Source of the DNA: Arthrobacter sp. JZ12
Lineage (GTDB): Bacteria; Actinomycetota; Actinomycetes; Actinomycetales; Micrococcaceae
NCBI RefSeq assembly: GCF_035189165.1
Contig: NZ_CP045246.1
Coordinates: forward strand, 2,728,001 to 2,792,000
Length of the DNA: 64,000 bases
Direction of reading: 5' to 3'
Part shown: positions 51,537 through 60,497 of the stretch, in pieces
Position numbering within the stretch: position 1 is the stretch's first letter
Layout of the letters: every line of letters starts with the position of its first letter
Notes under the pieces: generated by a model
Database searches by the model: none
Told to the model about the DNA's origin: nothing
Seen by the model: only the letters and a program-made list of their open reading frames with translations
Translations under genes and position numbers: made by a program

Positions 51537-53750
51537 TCACTGGGATTGTCTAGACACTCCCACTGAATCCTCTGCTTTGAAGGGACCGACCGCTGAATGC
51601 CGCACGTGATCATTCCCGCGCTCGCCACCGGCGCCACGCCCGCCGTCGAAGCGTGCGAGCTTCGATGGCCACCAGATCTTCGGGCCTATGTCGTAGGCGA
51701 GCGCAGGCACCAGCAGCGACCGGACGATCACGGTATCCAGCAGCACGCCGAACGCCACGATGAACGCGATCTGTGCCAGGAAGAGGATGGGAATCACGAC
51801 CAGCGCAGCGAACGTTGCAGCGAGCACAATTCCCGCCGAGGTGATCACGCCGCCGGTCACGCCGAGACCGCGCAGGATGCCGCGCCGCGTTCCGATCCGC
51901 AGCGATTCCTCCCGCACCCGGGTCATCAGGAAGATGTTGTAGTCCACGCCGAGCGCCACCAGGAAGACGAACCCGAACAGCGGCACCGAAGCGTCCGCAC
52001 CGTCAAAACCGAGCAGGTTGTTGAACACCAGCGCCGACACACCGAGCGCTGTCGCATAGGAGAGCACCACCGATCCGATCAGCAGAACCGGCGCCAGCAC
52101 CGATCGCAGCAGGAGCATGAGGATCACCAGAATCACCACGAGCACGATCGGGATGATCTTGGCCAGGTCGGCCTGTGCCGTGACGTTGGTGTCCAGCGCA
52201 ACCGCGGTCACCCCTCCCACGAGCACATCCGGGCTCACCTGATCGAGGTCGCTCCGCAGCTGCTGGACCACGGCCTCGGCCTCTGCCGAGTCGGCCTGGT
52301 AGTCCAGCGTGGCGCGCACCAGGACGTTCCCTTCGCGTACGACGACGGCGCCCGCCTGGTCCGCGGTGACGGTCGCCTCGGTGACGCCCTCCTGCGCTTC
52401 GAGGATCTCGAGCACTTCGTCCTCCTGGCCCTCCTGCGCGATGACAGTGAGCGGACTGCCTGAACCGGCATCGAAGTGGCGTGCGAGCACGTCCTGGCCG
52501 TCAACGGCGTTGGACGGCGTAAGGATCAGGGAGGACTGCGGCACCCCGTTGGCCTGCAGTTGCAGCAGGCCGAGCGATCCTGCTGCGAGCACCAGGAGCG
52601 AGACTATCCACACGGGTCGTGAAGCGCGCGAGATGAGTCGGCCGACGCGCTTCCAGACTCCCCGCAACCCCTCAAGTCCGGTGGCCGCCCCGGCCGAAGC
52701 GCCGATGGGGTGCGTGCCTGCCTTCGGTCGGAGCGGCCAGAACGCGCTCCGGCCGAACAGCAGCAGCAGTGCCGGCAGGAGGGTCAGCGCGGCGAGCAAC
52801 GAGAAGACAATGCCGATCGCGGCAATCGGGCCCAGGCTTCGGTTCGAGTTGAGGTCGGAGAAGAGCAGGCACAGCAGGGCGAGGATGACGGTTGCACCAG
52901 AGGCGACAATCGGCTCCACGGACGCCCGGTAGGCGACCTTCATGGCGTCCCACTTCGAACTGTATTCGGTGAGCGCTTCCCGGAAACGCGCAACCAGCAG
53001 CAGCGCGTAGTCGGTCGCCGCACCGATCACCAGGATGGACAGAATGCCCTGGCTCTGACCGCTAAGGTCTATCCACCCCCAGAGCGCGAAGGCGTAGACG
53101 AGCAGGATGGAGGTTGCGAGTGCAAAGACGGACGTGAAGAGCACCAGGAAGGGCAACAGCAGCGCGCGGTAAACGGCGAGCAGGATCACGAAGACGGCGG
53201 CGAGCGCTACCGCGAGGAGGATGCCGTCAATACCGCCGAAGGCGCTGACCAGGTCCGCCGTGAATCCAGCAGGCCCGGTCACGAAACCTTCCGTCCCGTC
53301 GGGGAGTTCCCGCTCAAGTACCTCGCGAAGCGAGGTGATCGTCTCCCCCAGTTCGACGTCGTCGGACACGGAGGCGATGTACTGCACGGCCAGCCCATCC
53401 TCCGACGGGATGGGGCCGACGACGGCGGGCTGGCCTTCAGCGGCCGGTTCCAGCCCTTCCACGTCCGCCAAAACTTCTGTCAGCTCCTGGTATTGGCCCA
53501 GCTCACCCGGCGCAATCTCCTCCTCCGACTCGACGACAATCACCGCAGGCACCGCCGTCGAGTCCGTGAAGGCTTCCTGCAGCTGCCCTGCCTCGGTGGA
53601 CTCTGCGCTTGCGGGGAGGAAGGATGCCTGGTCATTGCTGGAGACCTCCTCGAGTTTCCCGAACGTCGGCCCACCGAAGCCCGCGCCGATGAACCACAAC
53701 AGCACGATGAAAGCGGGAAGAACCGCCCTCATCCACTTCTTCGCCAACAT
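51537..53750 (-). CDS. MMPL/RND-family membrane transporter
   Basis: 737 residues; two repeats of a large outer loop followed by a helix bundle, about 11-12 membrane segments. Characteristic GAATDYALLLVARFREAL and ALGVDYNIFLMTRVREE motifs. Actinobacterial MMPL proteins export lipids, siderophores or drugs; substrate unknown. Divergent from a MarR regulator. Confidence 0.92.
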   Translation of the reverse strand: MLAKKWMRAVLPAFIVLLWFIGAGFGGPTFGKLEEVSSNDQASFLPASAESTEAGQLQEAFTDSTAVPAVIVVESEEEIAPGELGQYQELTEVLADVEGLEPAAEGQPAVVGPIPSEDGLAVQYIASVSDDVELGETITSLREVLERELPDGTEGFVTGPAGFTADLVSAFGGIDGILLAVALAAVFVILLAVYRALLLPFLVLFTSVFALATSILLVYAFALWGWIDLSGQSQGILSILVIGAATDYALLLVARFREALTEYSSKWDAMKVAYRASVEPIVASGATVILALLCLLFSDLNSNRSLGPIAAIGIVFSLLAALTLLPALLLLFGRSAFWPLRPKAGTHPIGASAGAATGLEGLRGVWKRVGRLISRASRPVWIVSLLVLAAGSLGLLQLQANGVPQSSLILTPSNAVDGQDVLARHFDAGSGSPLTVIAQEGQEDEVLEILEAQEGVTEATVTADQAGAVVVREGNVLVRATLDYQADSAEAEAVVQQLRSDLDQVSPDVLVGGVTAVALDTNVTAQADLAKIIPIVLVVILVILMLLLRSVLAPVLLIGSVVLSYATALGVSALVFNNLLGFDGADASVPLFGFVFLVALGVDYNIFLMTRVREESLRIGTRRGILRGLGVTGGVITSAGIVLAATFAALVVIPILFLAQIAFIVAFGVLLDTVIVRSLLVPALAYDIGPKIWWPSKLARFDGGRGAGGERGNDHVRHSAVGPFKAEDSVGVSRQSQ

Positions 53751-53767
53751 TGCAATCCTTCCGTAGT

Positions 53768-53802
53768 TATCTCCATGAAGAACTATATCGATGATGGAGA
53801 TA
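53768..53802. promoter_or_regulatory. Putative MarR operator
   Basis: TATCTCCAT / ATGGAGATA, 9-bp perfect arms around a 17-base spacer, between the divergent MMPL and marR genes. AACTAT and ATAGTT occur within and beside it. Confidence 0.65.
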
Positions 53803-53837
53803 GTTGACTAGTATTTAATTCGGAGGGGAAGAGGTGA

Positions 53838-54314
53838 ATGATGGCTCCTACAGCACCCCGTGAACTCCTGGCCCTGCTTCAGCAGTTCACGGTTGAAACC
53901 GATCGGTACGTCGATACCGTCAGCGTTCGCGATGCCCTGCACCGTACGGACCTGAATGCGCTCGGCATCATGATGGGGGCCGCCCGCTCCGGGGCCACGG
54001 TGACTCCCGGCATGCTCCGGCAGGCGCTGAACCTCAGCTCGCCCGCAACCACCGCACTGATTGACCGGCTGGACTCTGCCGGCCACGTTCGCCGCTCGCG
54101 CAGCTCCGTGGACCGGCGGCAGGTGCACCTCGAGATGACCGAAAAAGCCCTCGATACCGGGTCCCGCCTGTTCGGTCCACTGGCCCGCCAGGTGGAGCAG
54201 TCGCTCAGTGAGTTTTCCCCCGACGAGCTTGAACTGCTTGCCCGGATGATGCAGAAGGTCACCGATGCAACCGTGCAGGCGCGCCAGCAGGCACTGGAGG
54301 ACGGCCGGGAGTAA
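53838..54314 (+). CDS. MarR-family transcriptional regulator
   Basis: 158 residues. Winged helix LGIMMGAARSGATVTPGMLRQALNLSSPATTALIDRLDSAGHVRRSRSSVDRRQVHLEMT. Starts at one of two adjacent ATGs after GGGGAAGAGG. Likely represses the divergent MMPL gene and itself. The methyltransferase gene follows by a few bases. Confidence 0.92.
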   Translation: MMAPTAPRELLALLQQFTVETDRYVDTVSVRDALHRTDLNALGIMMGAARSGATVTPGMLRQALNLSSPATTALIDRLDSAGHVRRSRSSVDRRQVHLEMTEKALDTGSRLFGPLARQVEQSLSEFSPDELELLARMMQKVTDATVQARQQALEDGRE

Positions 54315-54323
54315 CGTGTGACC

Positions 54324-55121
54324 ATGAGGAACGAGGTCTATTCCCACGGTCATCACCCCAGCGTGACCAGCGCGCACGCCACCCGCCGTGCAGCAGATTC
54401 GGCTGCCTACCTCCTTGAACATTTGAAGTCCGGGATGGACCTGCTCGACGTCGGATGCGGGCCGGGCAGCATCACCGCAGACTTCGCGGAACTGCTGGAC
54501 CCAGGCCAGGTCATCGGCATGGACCGCTCGCCTGATGTGGTGGCCCTCGCCCAGCAGACCTACGCGGACGTGGAGAACCTCTCCTTCCGCACCGGCAACG
54601 TCTATGACCTCGACCTCGAGGATGAGTCGGTGGACGTAGTTCATGCGCACCAGGTGCTGCAGCACCTCACCGATCCCGTTGCCGCCCTCCGCGAGATGCG
54701 CCGCGTGACCCGCCCCGGCGGGATCATCGCAGTCCGGGACGGTGACTTCCACGCCATGACCTGGTACCCGCCGACGCCGGAACTGGATGAATGGATGGAG
54801 ACCTACCAGCAGTTGGCGCGGAGCAACCATGCCGAGCCCGACGCCGGCCGTCACCTGCTTGCGTGGGCACACGAAGCGGGCCTGACCGACATTGAACCCT
54901 CGTCGTCGAACTGGCTGTATGCCACGGAGGACCGGCGGCGCTGGCACGCGGAGGCCTGGGCTGAGCGGGTGCTGACGTCCGCCTTCGCTGAGCAGACGCT
55001 CGAGCGCGGGTTGGCGGATCAGGCCGCGTTGGAGCGCATGGCGGCAGGCTGGCGGCGCTGGGGCGAGTCCCCGGACGGATGGTTCCTGATCCCGTCGGGC
55101 GAACTCATCATTCACGTCTAG
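54324..55121 (+). CDS. SAM-dependent methyltransferase (UbiE/Methyltransf_11 type)
   Basis: 265 residues. Class I motif LLDVGCGPGSITADFAELL, then VIGMDRSPDVVALA, HAHQVLQHLTDPVAALREMRRVTRPGGIIAVRDGD. Substrate unknown. A GTG two codons earlier (54318) is an alternative start. Probably co-transcribed with marR. Confidence 0.9.
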   Translation: MRNEVYSHGHHPSVTSAHATRRAADSAAYLLEHLKSGMDLLDVGCGPGSITADFAELLDPGQVIGMDRSPDVVALAQQTYADVENLSFRTGNVYDLDLEDESVDVVHAHQVLQHLTDPVAALREMRRVTRPGGIIAVRDGDFHAMTWYPPTPELDEWMETYQQLARSNHAEPDAGRHLLAWAHEAGLTDIEPSSSNWLYATEDRRRWHAEAWAERVLTSAFAEQTLERGLADQAALERMAAGWRRWGESPDGWFLIPSGELIIHV

Positions 55122-55188
55122 CCTGCGCCCGATTCTGCAAAGATCGGTCAATTCGGCAAGCCCCCTGCGTCTGCCCGAACTGAGAATC

Positions 55189-55194
55189 TACGAT
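55189..55194 (+). promoter_or_regulatory. -10 box for leaderless phosphatase transcript
   Basis: TACGAT, 6 bases before the ATG, with no ribosome-binding site. Confidence 0.45.
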
Positions 55195-55200
55195 TGAGTC

Positions 55201-55716
55201 ATGTACCGGATTGTCACTGTCTGCACCGGCAATATCTGCCGCTCCCCGATGGCCGAGATCATGCTGACCCGCGCTTTCGAGGAGGCCGGACTTGGCAACG
55301 AGGTCCAGGTGGACTCCGCCGGAACCACCGGCTGGGAGATCGGCAACCCGATCGATGAGCGGGCAGCAGCCAAGCTCACCGAGCTCGGGCTCGAGAGTGA
55401 GACTCACCGGGCCCGGCGCTTCGAGCCCGCCTGGTATGCCGAACGGGACCTCATCCTTGCCCTGGACGTGGACCATTATGAGGACCTGCGCATTGAAGCT
55501 CCGGACGCCGACAGCCGGGGAAGGGTGCGCATGCTGCGGGAGTTCGACCCGGCCACCACAGGCACCCCTGTCTCCGAGCTGGGAATCTATGATCCCTGGT
55601 ACGGCGACAGCGCCGACTTCGAAGCCACCTGGCAGATGATTCACAACGCAGTTCCCGGCATTGTCCAGTACGTGCAGGAGGAACTCGCCCGCGGCCATGC
55701 TTCCGCGGACGGGTAG
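55201..55716 (+). CDS. Low-molecular-weight protein-tyrosine phosphatase
   Basis: 171 residues. P-loop CTGNICRSP at the N-terminus with catalytic Cys8 and Arg14, and the general-acid Asp in IYDPWYGD. Dephosphorylates protein tyrosines (often of capsule or arginine-kinase systems). Starts leaderlessly. Confidence 0.94.
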   Translation: MYRIVTVCTGNICRSPMAEIMLTRAFEEAGLGNEVQVDSAGTTGWEIGNPIDERAAAKLTELGLESETHRARRFEPAWYAERDLILALDVDHYEDLRIEAPDADSRGRVRMLREFDPATTGTPVSELGIYDPWYGDSADFEATWQMIHNAVPGIVQYVQEELARGHASADG

Positions 55717-55746
55717 TCCAAGCCCGGCGAGGCGGAGCGAGCAGAG

Positions 55747-56469
55747 CTAACCGCCCAGGCCCACCATCCCCTGCAAGAGTGTCAGGTACTGCTCAAACAG
55801 CTGTTCGGGATCGCCGAACGTGTTCTGGCCGTACTGCCCGAACACCTCGAAACTGATGGCGCCGAACAGCGACGCCCAGACCAGTGTTCCGCGCACGACC
55901 AGATCGTCGTCGGTCTCCAGGTGCATCTCGTTCCGGATCCGCTCGAGGTCCGCGGCCAGGGGCGTATCGGCAGCAACGCCGTTTGACGCAGCGGGTAAGG
56001 GGCGGCTGATGGCCCCGGCGCGGTAGGCGTCGTCGTAGATCCTCACCAGCGCGCGGATCACGCGCGTTCCCGGTTCCGTTGTCTGCTCCGCCGGCGCCCG
56101 GTAGCCCGGCACCGGACTGCCGAAGATCAGCGCATAGCGAGCCGGCTCACGCACCGCCCAGCCTCGCGCGGCTCGTGCCAGCGCCCGAAACCGCCCGGCG
56201 TAATTCTCCTCTGGTACGGATTCGACGGCGCGGTTCACCTCATCCCCCAGTTCGGAGTACGCATCCACCACCAGGAGCGTCAGCAGGTCATCCCGGCTCT
56301 TTACGTACCGGTACACAGCCGAGGACACCAGCCCGAGATCCCTTGCAATAGCCCGCAAGGACAGCGCCGCCGCGCCGTGTGCGGCCAGGTGCTCACGCCC
56401 CAGCCGGGTGATGTCGTCGATGGTCTGGGCGCGGGCACGCTGGCGCGGTGTGCGCACGCTATCAGTCAT
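55747..56469 (-). CDS. TetR-family transcriptional regulator
   Basis: 240 residues. HTH: TRLGREHLAAHGAAALSLRAIARDLGLVSSAVYRYVKSRDDLLTLL; C-terminal domain of the TetR_C_13-like type. ATG at MTDSVRTPRQ; the upstream frame covers the operators. Divergent from an NAD-dependent epimerase-like gene. Confidence 0.92.
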   Translation of the reverse strand: MTDSVRTPRQRARAQTIDDITRLGREHLAAHGAAALSLRAIARDLGLVSSAVYRYVKSRDDLLTLLVVDAYSELGDEVNRAVESVPEENYAGRFRALARAARGWAVREPARYALIFGSPVPGYRAPAEQTTEPGTRVIRALVRIYDDAYRAGAISRPLPAASNGVAADTPLAADLERIRNEMHLETDDDLVVRGTLVWASLFGAISFEVFGQYGQNTFGDPEQLFEQYLTLLQGMVGLGG

Positions 56470-56511
56470 GAAGATCATCCTCGAGCAGTTCGAGAGCAGC
56501 GTCAACTTCAG

Positions 56512-56572
56512 AGAGCACTGCTCTTGACAACCATGCTCGCCGGGCGCAATCCTTTTGCGAGAGCAGTGCTCT
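56512..56572. promoter_or_regulatory. Double TetR operator
   Basis: Palindromes AGAGCA-C-TGCTCT (56512-56524) and AGAGCA-G-TGCTCT (56560-56572), centres 48 bp apart, flanking a TTGACA. They lie in the divergent promoter region of tetR and the epimerase-like gene. Confidence 0.8.
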
Positions 56573-56598
56573 TTAAACGACCTATCAAGGAGCGGAAG

Positions 56599-57423
56599 AT
56601 GGAAGAGTTTTACGTTGTAACGGGCGCAGGGCCGGTCGGTTGGACCGTGGCGGAGCAGTTGGCGCTGGCAGGCAATCAGGTTCGCGTTCTCACCCGGTCC
56701 GGCAGCGGACCGGATCTCCCCAACATCGAGCGGATCCGCGCGGATGCTTCGGATACTGAGCAGATGACCCGCCTCATCTCGCGATCCTCCGCCGTCTTCC
56801 ACTGCATCCACGGTTCGTCCTACACCCACAAGGCATGGCAATCCGAGCTTCCCCGCGCGGAGAAGGTGGTGCTGGAGGCAGCTGGCCAGACGGACGCCGT
56901 CGTCGTTTTCCCGGAGAGCCTCTACTCCTACAGCCGGCCGGACCAGGCGATGACGGAGAATTCACCCCGCGCTGCTGCGGGCGGCAAGCGCGGCGTGCGC
57001 ACGGAACTTCTTGCACAGCGCCGGGACTCGGACACTCCTACGCTGAGCGTGGTGGCGGCGATGATTACAGCTGCGGGACGGACCGACGTCTGGAACTCGG
57101 TCCTCCACGCCCCGACGGCCGCCGCACCTACGTTCCGCACACTGGTTAAGGAGCTGTCGCGGGCAGCGGGAGTGCAGGACGTGCCGGTGCGACCGATCCC
57201 CGGTTGGCTGGTCCGGACGCTCGGCGCAGTACCGGGGGACATGCGAGAACTGGCCGAAATGCTCTACCAGTTCGAGCAGCCTTTCGTCATGGATTCTTCA
57301 ACCAGTGAGGACCTCCTTGGCCTGCGCCCCACTCCCCTTGCCGAAGGAGCGGCGGCAACGGCGGCTTGGTGGCGGGAAGGAGAGCCGAAGAAGCCCGTGC
57401 CCGCCACTAAGATTGTTCAGTGA
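56599..57423 (+). CDS. NAD-dependent epimerase/dehydratase-like protein
   Basis: 274 residues. N-terminal VVTGAGPVGWTVAEQLALAGNQVRVLTRSG is a dinucleotide-binding fold. The usual YxxxK of extended SDRs is replaced by an unusual middle region, so it may bind the cofactor without classic catalysis. ATG after AAGGAG. The stop overlaps the next start (GTGA). Confidence 0.8.
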   Translation: MEEFYVVTGAGPVGWTVAEQLALAGNQVRVLTRSGSGPDLPNIERIRADASDTEQMTRLISRSSAVFHCIHGSSYTHKAWQSELPRAEKVVLEAAGQTDAVVVFPESLYSYSRPDQAMTENSPRAAAGGKRGVRTELLAQRRDSDTPTLSVVAAMITAAGRTDVWNSVLHAPTAAAPTFRTLVKELSRAAGVQDVPVRPIPGWLVRTLGAVPGDMRELAEMLYQFEQPFVMDSSTSEDLLGLRPTPLAEGAAATAAWWREGEPKKPVPATKIVQ

Positions 57424-58037
57424 CCCTTTCGCTTTGGTTGGCGCTGGTCGGCGCCCAGGCCCTGATCAGCTTCACTCCCGGAGCGGGCGCCGTTAACACC
57501 ATGAGCAATTCGCTCACCGTGGGCTTCCGCCGTTCGCTGTGGGGCATTCTCGGGCAGCAGGCGGCACTCCTGGTCCACATCGCGGTGGTGGCCGCGGGAG
57601 TTGGACTGCTGGTAGCCGGTTCGCCGCTGGCTTTCAACGCCATCCGCTACCTGGGAGCCGCCTATCTGGTCTACCTCGGCATCCGGAAGTTCCTTGAGCG
57701 ACCGGTCCCCGCGGAGGAAGCCGCAGCGCTTCAGGCCGAGGGCGCCGCGTCCATGTTCCGCCGGGGCCTGTGGGTAAACCTGCTCAATCCCAAGGCGATC
57801 GTCTTCTTCCTCGCGTTCATCCCGCAGTTCATCCGTCCCGAGCAGGAATTGCTGGGACAGTACGGAGTGCTGGCGGGCACCGTCGTCGTCATCGATGTGC
57901 TGGTGATGTGGCTGTTCTTCGCCGCTGCCGCCCGCTCCTTCAGCCGCTTCACCAGCGGCCCGCGCGGGCAGCGCATCCTCAACCGTGTGTTCGGGTCCCT
58001 CTTCGTGGCGGTCGGCGCGCTGCTCGCGTTCGCCTGA
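57420..58037 (+). CDS. LysE/RhtB-family amino acid exporter
   Basis: 205 residues, six hydrophobic segments; LISFTPGAGAVNTMSNSLTVGFRRSLWGILGQQ and GLWVNLLNPKAIVFFLAFIPQFI are family signatures. Exports an amino acid or analogue. GTG overlaps the preceding stop; the three genes from the epimerase onward look like one operon under the TetR regulator. Confidence 0.92.
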   Translation: MTLSLWLALVGAQALISFTPGAGAVNTMSNSLTVGFRRSLWGILGQQAALLVHIAVVAAGVGLLVAGSPLAFNAIRYLGAAYLVYLGIRKFLERPVPAEEAAALQAEGAASMFRRGLWVNLLNPKAIVFFLAFIPQFIRPEQELLGQYGVLAGTVVVIDVLVMWLFFAAAARSFSRFTSGPRGQRILNRVFGSLFVAVGALLAFA

Positions 58038-58057
58038 TCCGCCGCCGAAAGCTGCCC

Positions 58058-60100
58058 ATGGCCTCCAAGTCCGCCCACGCCGTCGTTCCGCTCATCATTG
58101 CCGTGGACGGCCGCTCCGGCGCGGGCAAGACCACGCTCGCCGTGGAACTGGCCGCACTCCTGCGCCAGCACCACACCGTGAGCCTGTTCCACCTCGAGGA
58201 CATTTACCCGGGGTGGGACGGGCTTGCCGGCGGCATGGAGCGCTACGTGCGGTCCGTGCTGACGCCGCTCGCCGCCGGCTCTCCCGCCGCCTGGACTGCG
58301 TGGGACTGGACAGCCGACGACGACGGCGAAACCCGGACCACGCTGCCCGCGGACATTGTGGTGGTGGAGGGGGTCGGTGCGGCCTGCGCAGCGGCGCGCG
58401 AACTGGTGGACGTCGTCGTCTGGATCGAGGCCGACGAGAACCTGCGGCGCACGAGCGCGCTGGAACGCGACGGTGACACCTACGCTCCGTTCTGGCAGCG
58501 GTGGTCGGACCAGGAGGAGCGGTGGCTGGCGTCGGACAACCCCGCCGAGGACGCCGACCTCCTGGTGCAGGGGCATCGCGGAAGTTCCGTGCCGGAGCAA
58601 CTGCGGCTTGCGCTGACCGGGCTTCCCCAATGCGAGTCACTGATGTCGATGGAGCGTGCCGCCCGCCGCGGCCTGACCCTGCAGGTCGAGACCCTGGAGC
58701 GCTACCCGGACGCGGCCGGTGTCTTCCAGGGTCTCTACGGGGGGTCCGCCTCCGCGGCATGGCTGGACAGTTCCGCCGCCGAGGATCCGCAGGGACGCAG
58801 CCGGTTCTCCATCCTGGCCGACGACGGCGGCCGGTTCGGCCAGCTCGCACAGCACACCGCGGGTATCACCGAGGTCCAGGCAGGCGCGGTCACCGCACGG
58901 ATCGCCGGTCCCTTCTTCCGCTGGCTCGACGGTGTGTGGGGCAGGCGCGCGGTGCGCCGGCCGGCGTCCTACCCTGGCCCTTTCGCCCTCGGCTGGCTGG
59001 GATACCTGGGCTACGAGCTCAAGCGCGAGACCGGCGGGCGGACTGAAGCAGCCGGCAGTATCCCGGACGCCTCGCTCCTGTTTGCGGGCCGCGCCGTCGT
59101 ACTCGACCGCGTTGAAGGGCGAACCCACCTCCTGACCCTGCGCGACGGGTCGAGCGACAACGACGCCGATGAGTGGCTGGAGCGGGCACGCGCCGTCGTG
59201 CTTTCACCCGCGGCCTCCCCCCGTCCGGCCAGGCCGCTTCCCGCGCCGCGCTTCGCCGTGCGCGATTCGCGGGAGGAGTACCTGGACAAGATCCGGGATG
59301 CCAAGGCGGAGATCACGGACGGCAACTCGTACGAGGTGTGCCTGACGACGGCTCTGACAGCGCGGCATGAGCAGCTGGACCCGTTCGCAGTCCACCTCAT
59401 CCTTCGCGGTGCCAACCCGGCGCCCTTCGCCTCCTACTTCGCGTTCCCCGGGCTTGCCCTTGCCAGCACCTCGCCCGAACGGTTCCTGCAGCTCGACGCC
59501 GACGGCGGCATGCGGGCCGAACCGATCAAGGGCACCAGGCGCCGCTCGCCGGATCCGGACGAGGATGCTGCGCTCAAGGCGGATCTGGCCGGCAGCACCA
59601 AGGACCGAGCCGAAAACATCATGATCGTGGACCTGCTCCGCAACGACCTGTCACACCTTGCACTGCCGGGATCCGTGACGGTCAGCCGGCTCTGCGACAT
59701 CGAAACCTACGCCACCGTGCACCAGATGGTCAGCACCATCGACGCCCGGCTGCGGCCCGGATCATCCCGCGCAGAGGCGGTTGCCGCTGCCTTCCCCGCC
59801 GGTTCCATGACCGGCGCCCCGAAAATCAGCACTATGGCCATCCTGGACCGGCTGGAGGGCGCGCCCCGCGGCATCTATTCGGGCGCGGCCGGCTACTTCT
59901 CCCTCGACGGGGCGGCGGACCTCGCCGTCGTCATCCGCTCGCTGGTGATGGAAGCCGACGACGGCGGGACCCGCCTTACGCTCGGCGTCGGAGGAGCCAT
60001 CACGGCCGATTCCGACCCGGCAGACGAGTGGGAGGAAGTGCGCACCAAGGCGTTCGGCGTACTCTCCGCGCTGGGCACCAGTTTCCCGGACGAAGAGTAG
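58058..60100 (+). CDS. pabB: Fusion of P-loop kinase and aminodeoxychorismate synthase component I
   Basis: 680 residues. Residues 1-~190 are a nucleoside-kinase-like P-loop domain (IIAVDGRSGAGKTTLAVELA; VVVEGVGAACAAARELVDVVVWIEAD). Residues ~215-680 are PabB: FALGWLGYLGYELKRETGG, LASTSPERFLQLDADGGMRAEPIKGTRRR, DRAENIMIVDLLRNDLSH and GSMTGAPKISTMAILDRLE. PabB makes 4-amino-4-deoxychorismate for folate. The kinase part has no assigned role in the pathway. pabC-like gene lies 400 bases downstream. Confidence 0.88.
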   Translation: MASKSAHAVVPLIIAVDGRSGAGKTTLAVELAALLRQHHTVSLFHLEDIYPGWDGLAGGMERYVRSVLTPLAAGSPAAWTAWDWTADDDGETRTTLPADIVVVEGVGAACAAARELVDVVVWIEADENLRRTSALERDGDTYAPFWQRWSDQEERWLASDNPAEDADLLVQGHRGSSVPEQLRLALTGLPQCESLMSMERAARRGLTLQVETLERYPDAAGVFQGLYGGSASAAWLDSSAAEDPQGRSRFSILADDGGRFGQLAQHTAGITEVQAGAVTARIAGPFFRWLDGVWGRRAVRRPASYPGPFALGWLGYLGYELKRETGGRTEAAGSIPDASLLFAGRAVVLDRVEGRTHLLTLRDGSSDNDADEWLERARAVVLSPAASPRPARPLPAPRFAVRDSREEYLDKIRDAKAEITDGNSYEVCLTTALTARHEQLDPFAVHLILRGANPAPFASYFAFPGLALASTSPERFLQLDADGGMRAEPIKGTRRRSPDPDEDAALKADLAGSTKDRAENIMIVDLLRNDLSHLALPGSVTVSRLCDIETYATVHQMVSTIDARLRPGSSRAEAVAAAFPAGSMTGAPKISTMAILDRLEGAPRGIYSGAAGYFSLDGAADLAVVIRSLVMEADDGGTRLTLGVGGAITADSDPADEWEEVRTKAFGVLSALGTSFPDEE

Positions 60101-60187
60101 GCCTGCCATTGCCCAGCTTGCTATTGGCTCCCCGGGGGCCGTGTGGAAGCATGATGGATGTCCATCGACCCAACGGAGGGAACAGCC

Positions 60188-60469
60188 ATGACCAGCTCAC
60201 CCGAGGAGAACACTCCGAATCTGGATGACGTTCAGGAACCGGACAACGAGTTCCTCCCGAACCGGATCTACCAGGGTCATGCCGGCGAGCCCGAGCGCCT
60301 CGACGATGACGCATTGGCCGCAGCAACCGAGCAGGAGCGCGTCGACGCCGGCCTGATCGACTACGCTCCCGACCAGGTTCCGGACGCAACAGACCCGCTT
60401 CCCGAGGGCAGCTCCGAGGAAGCCGACCGCGCCCAGCGCGGGCTGACGGAGGACCAGCCGGGAACCTGA
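60188..60469 (+). CDS. Small acidic protein, unknown
   Basis: 93 residues, no hydrophobic segment, rich in Asp, Glu and Pro; probably unstructured. ATG 6 bases after GGAGGG. Lies between pabB and pabC. Not recognised. Confidence 0.65.
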   Translation: MTSSPEENTPNLDDVQEPDNEFLPNRIYQGHAGEPERLDDDALAAATEQERVDAGLIDYAPDQVPDATDPLPEGSSEEADRAQRGLTEDQPGT

Positions 60470-60484
60470 CACCGGGTGCGGGGC

Positions 60485-60490
60485 TACGCT
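60485..60490 (+). promoter_or_regulatory. -10 box for leaderless pabC transcript
   Basis: TACGCT, 7 bases before the ATG; identical box and spacing to the trmB gene. Confidence 0.5.
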
Positions 60491-60497
60491 TGAGCGC

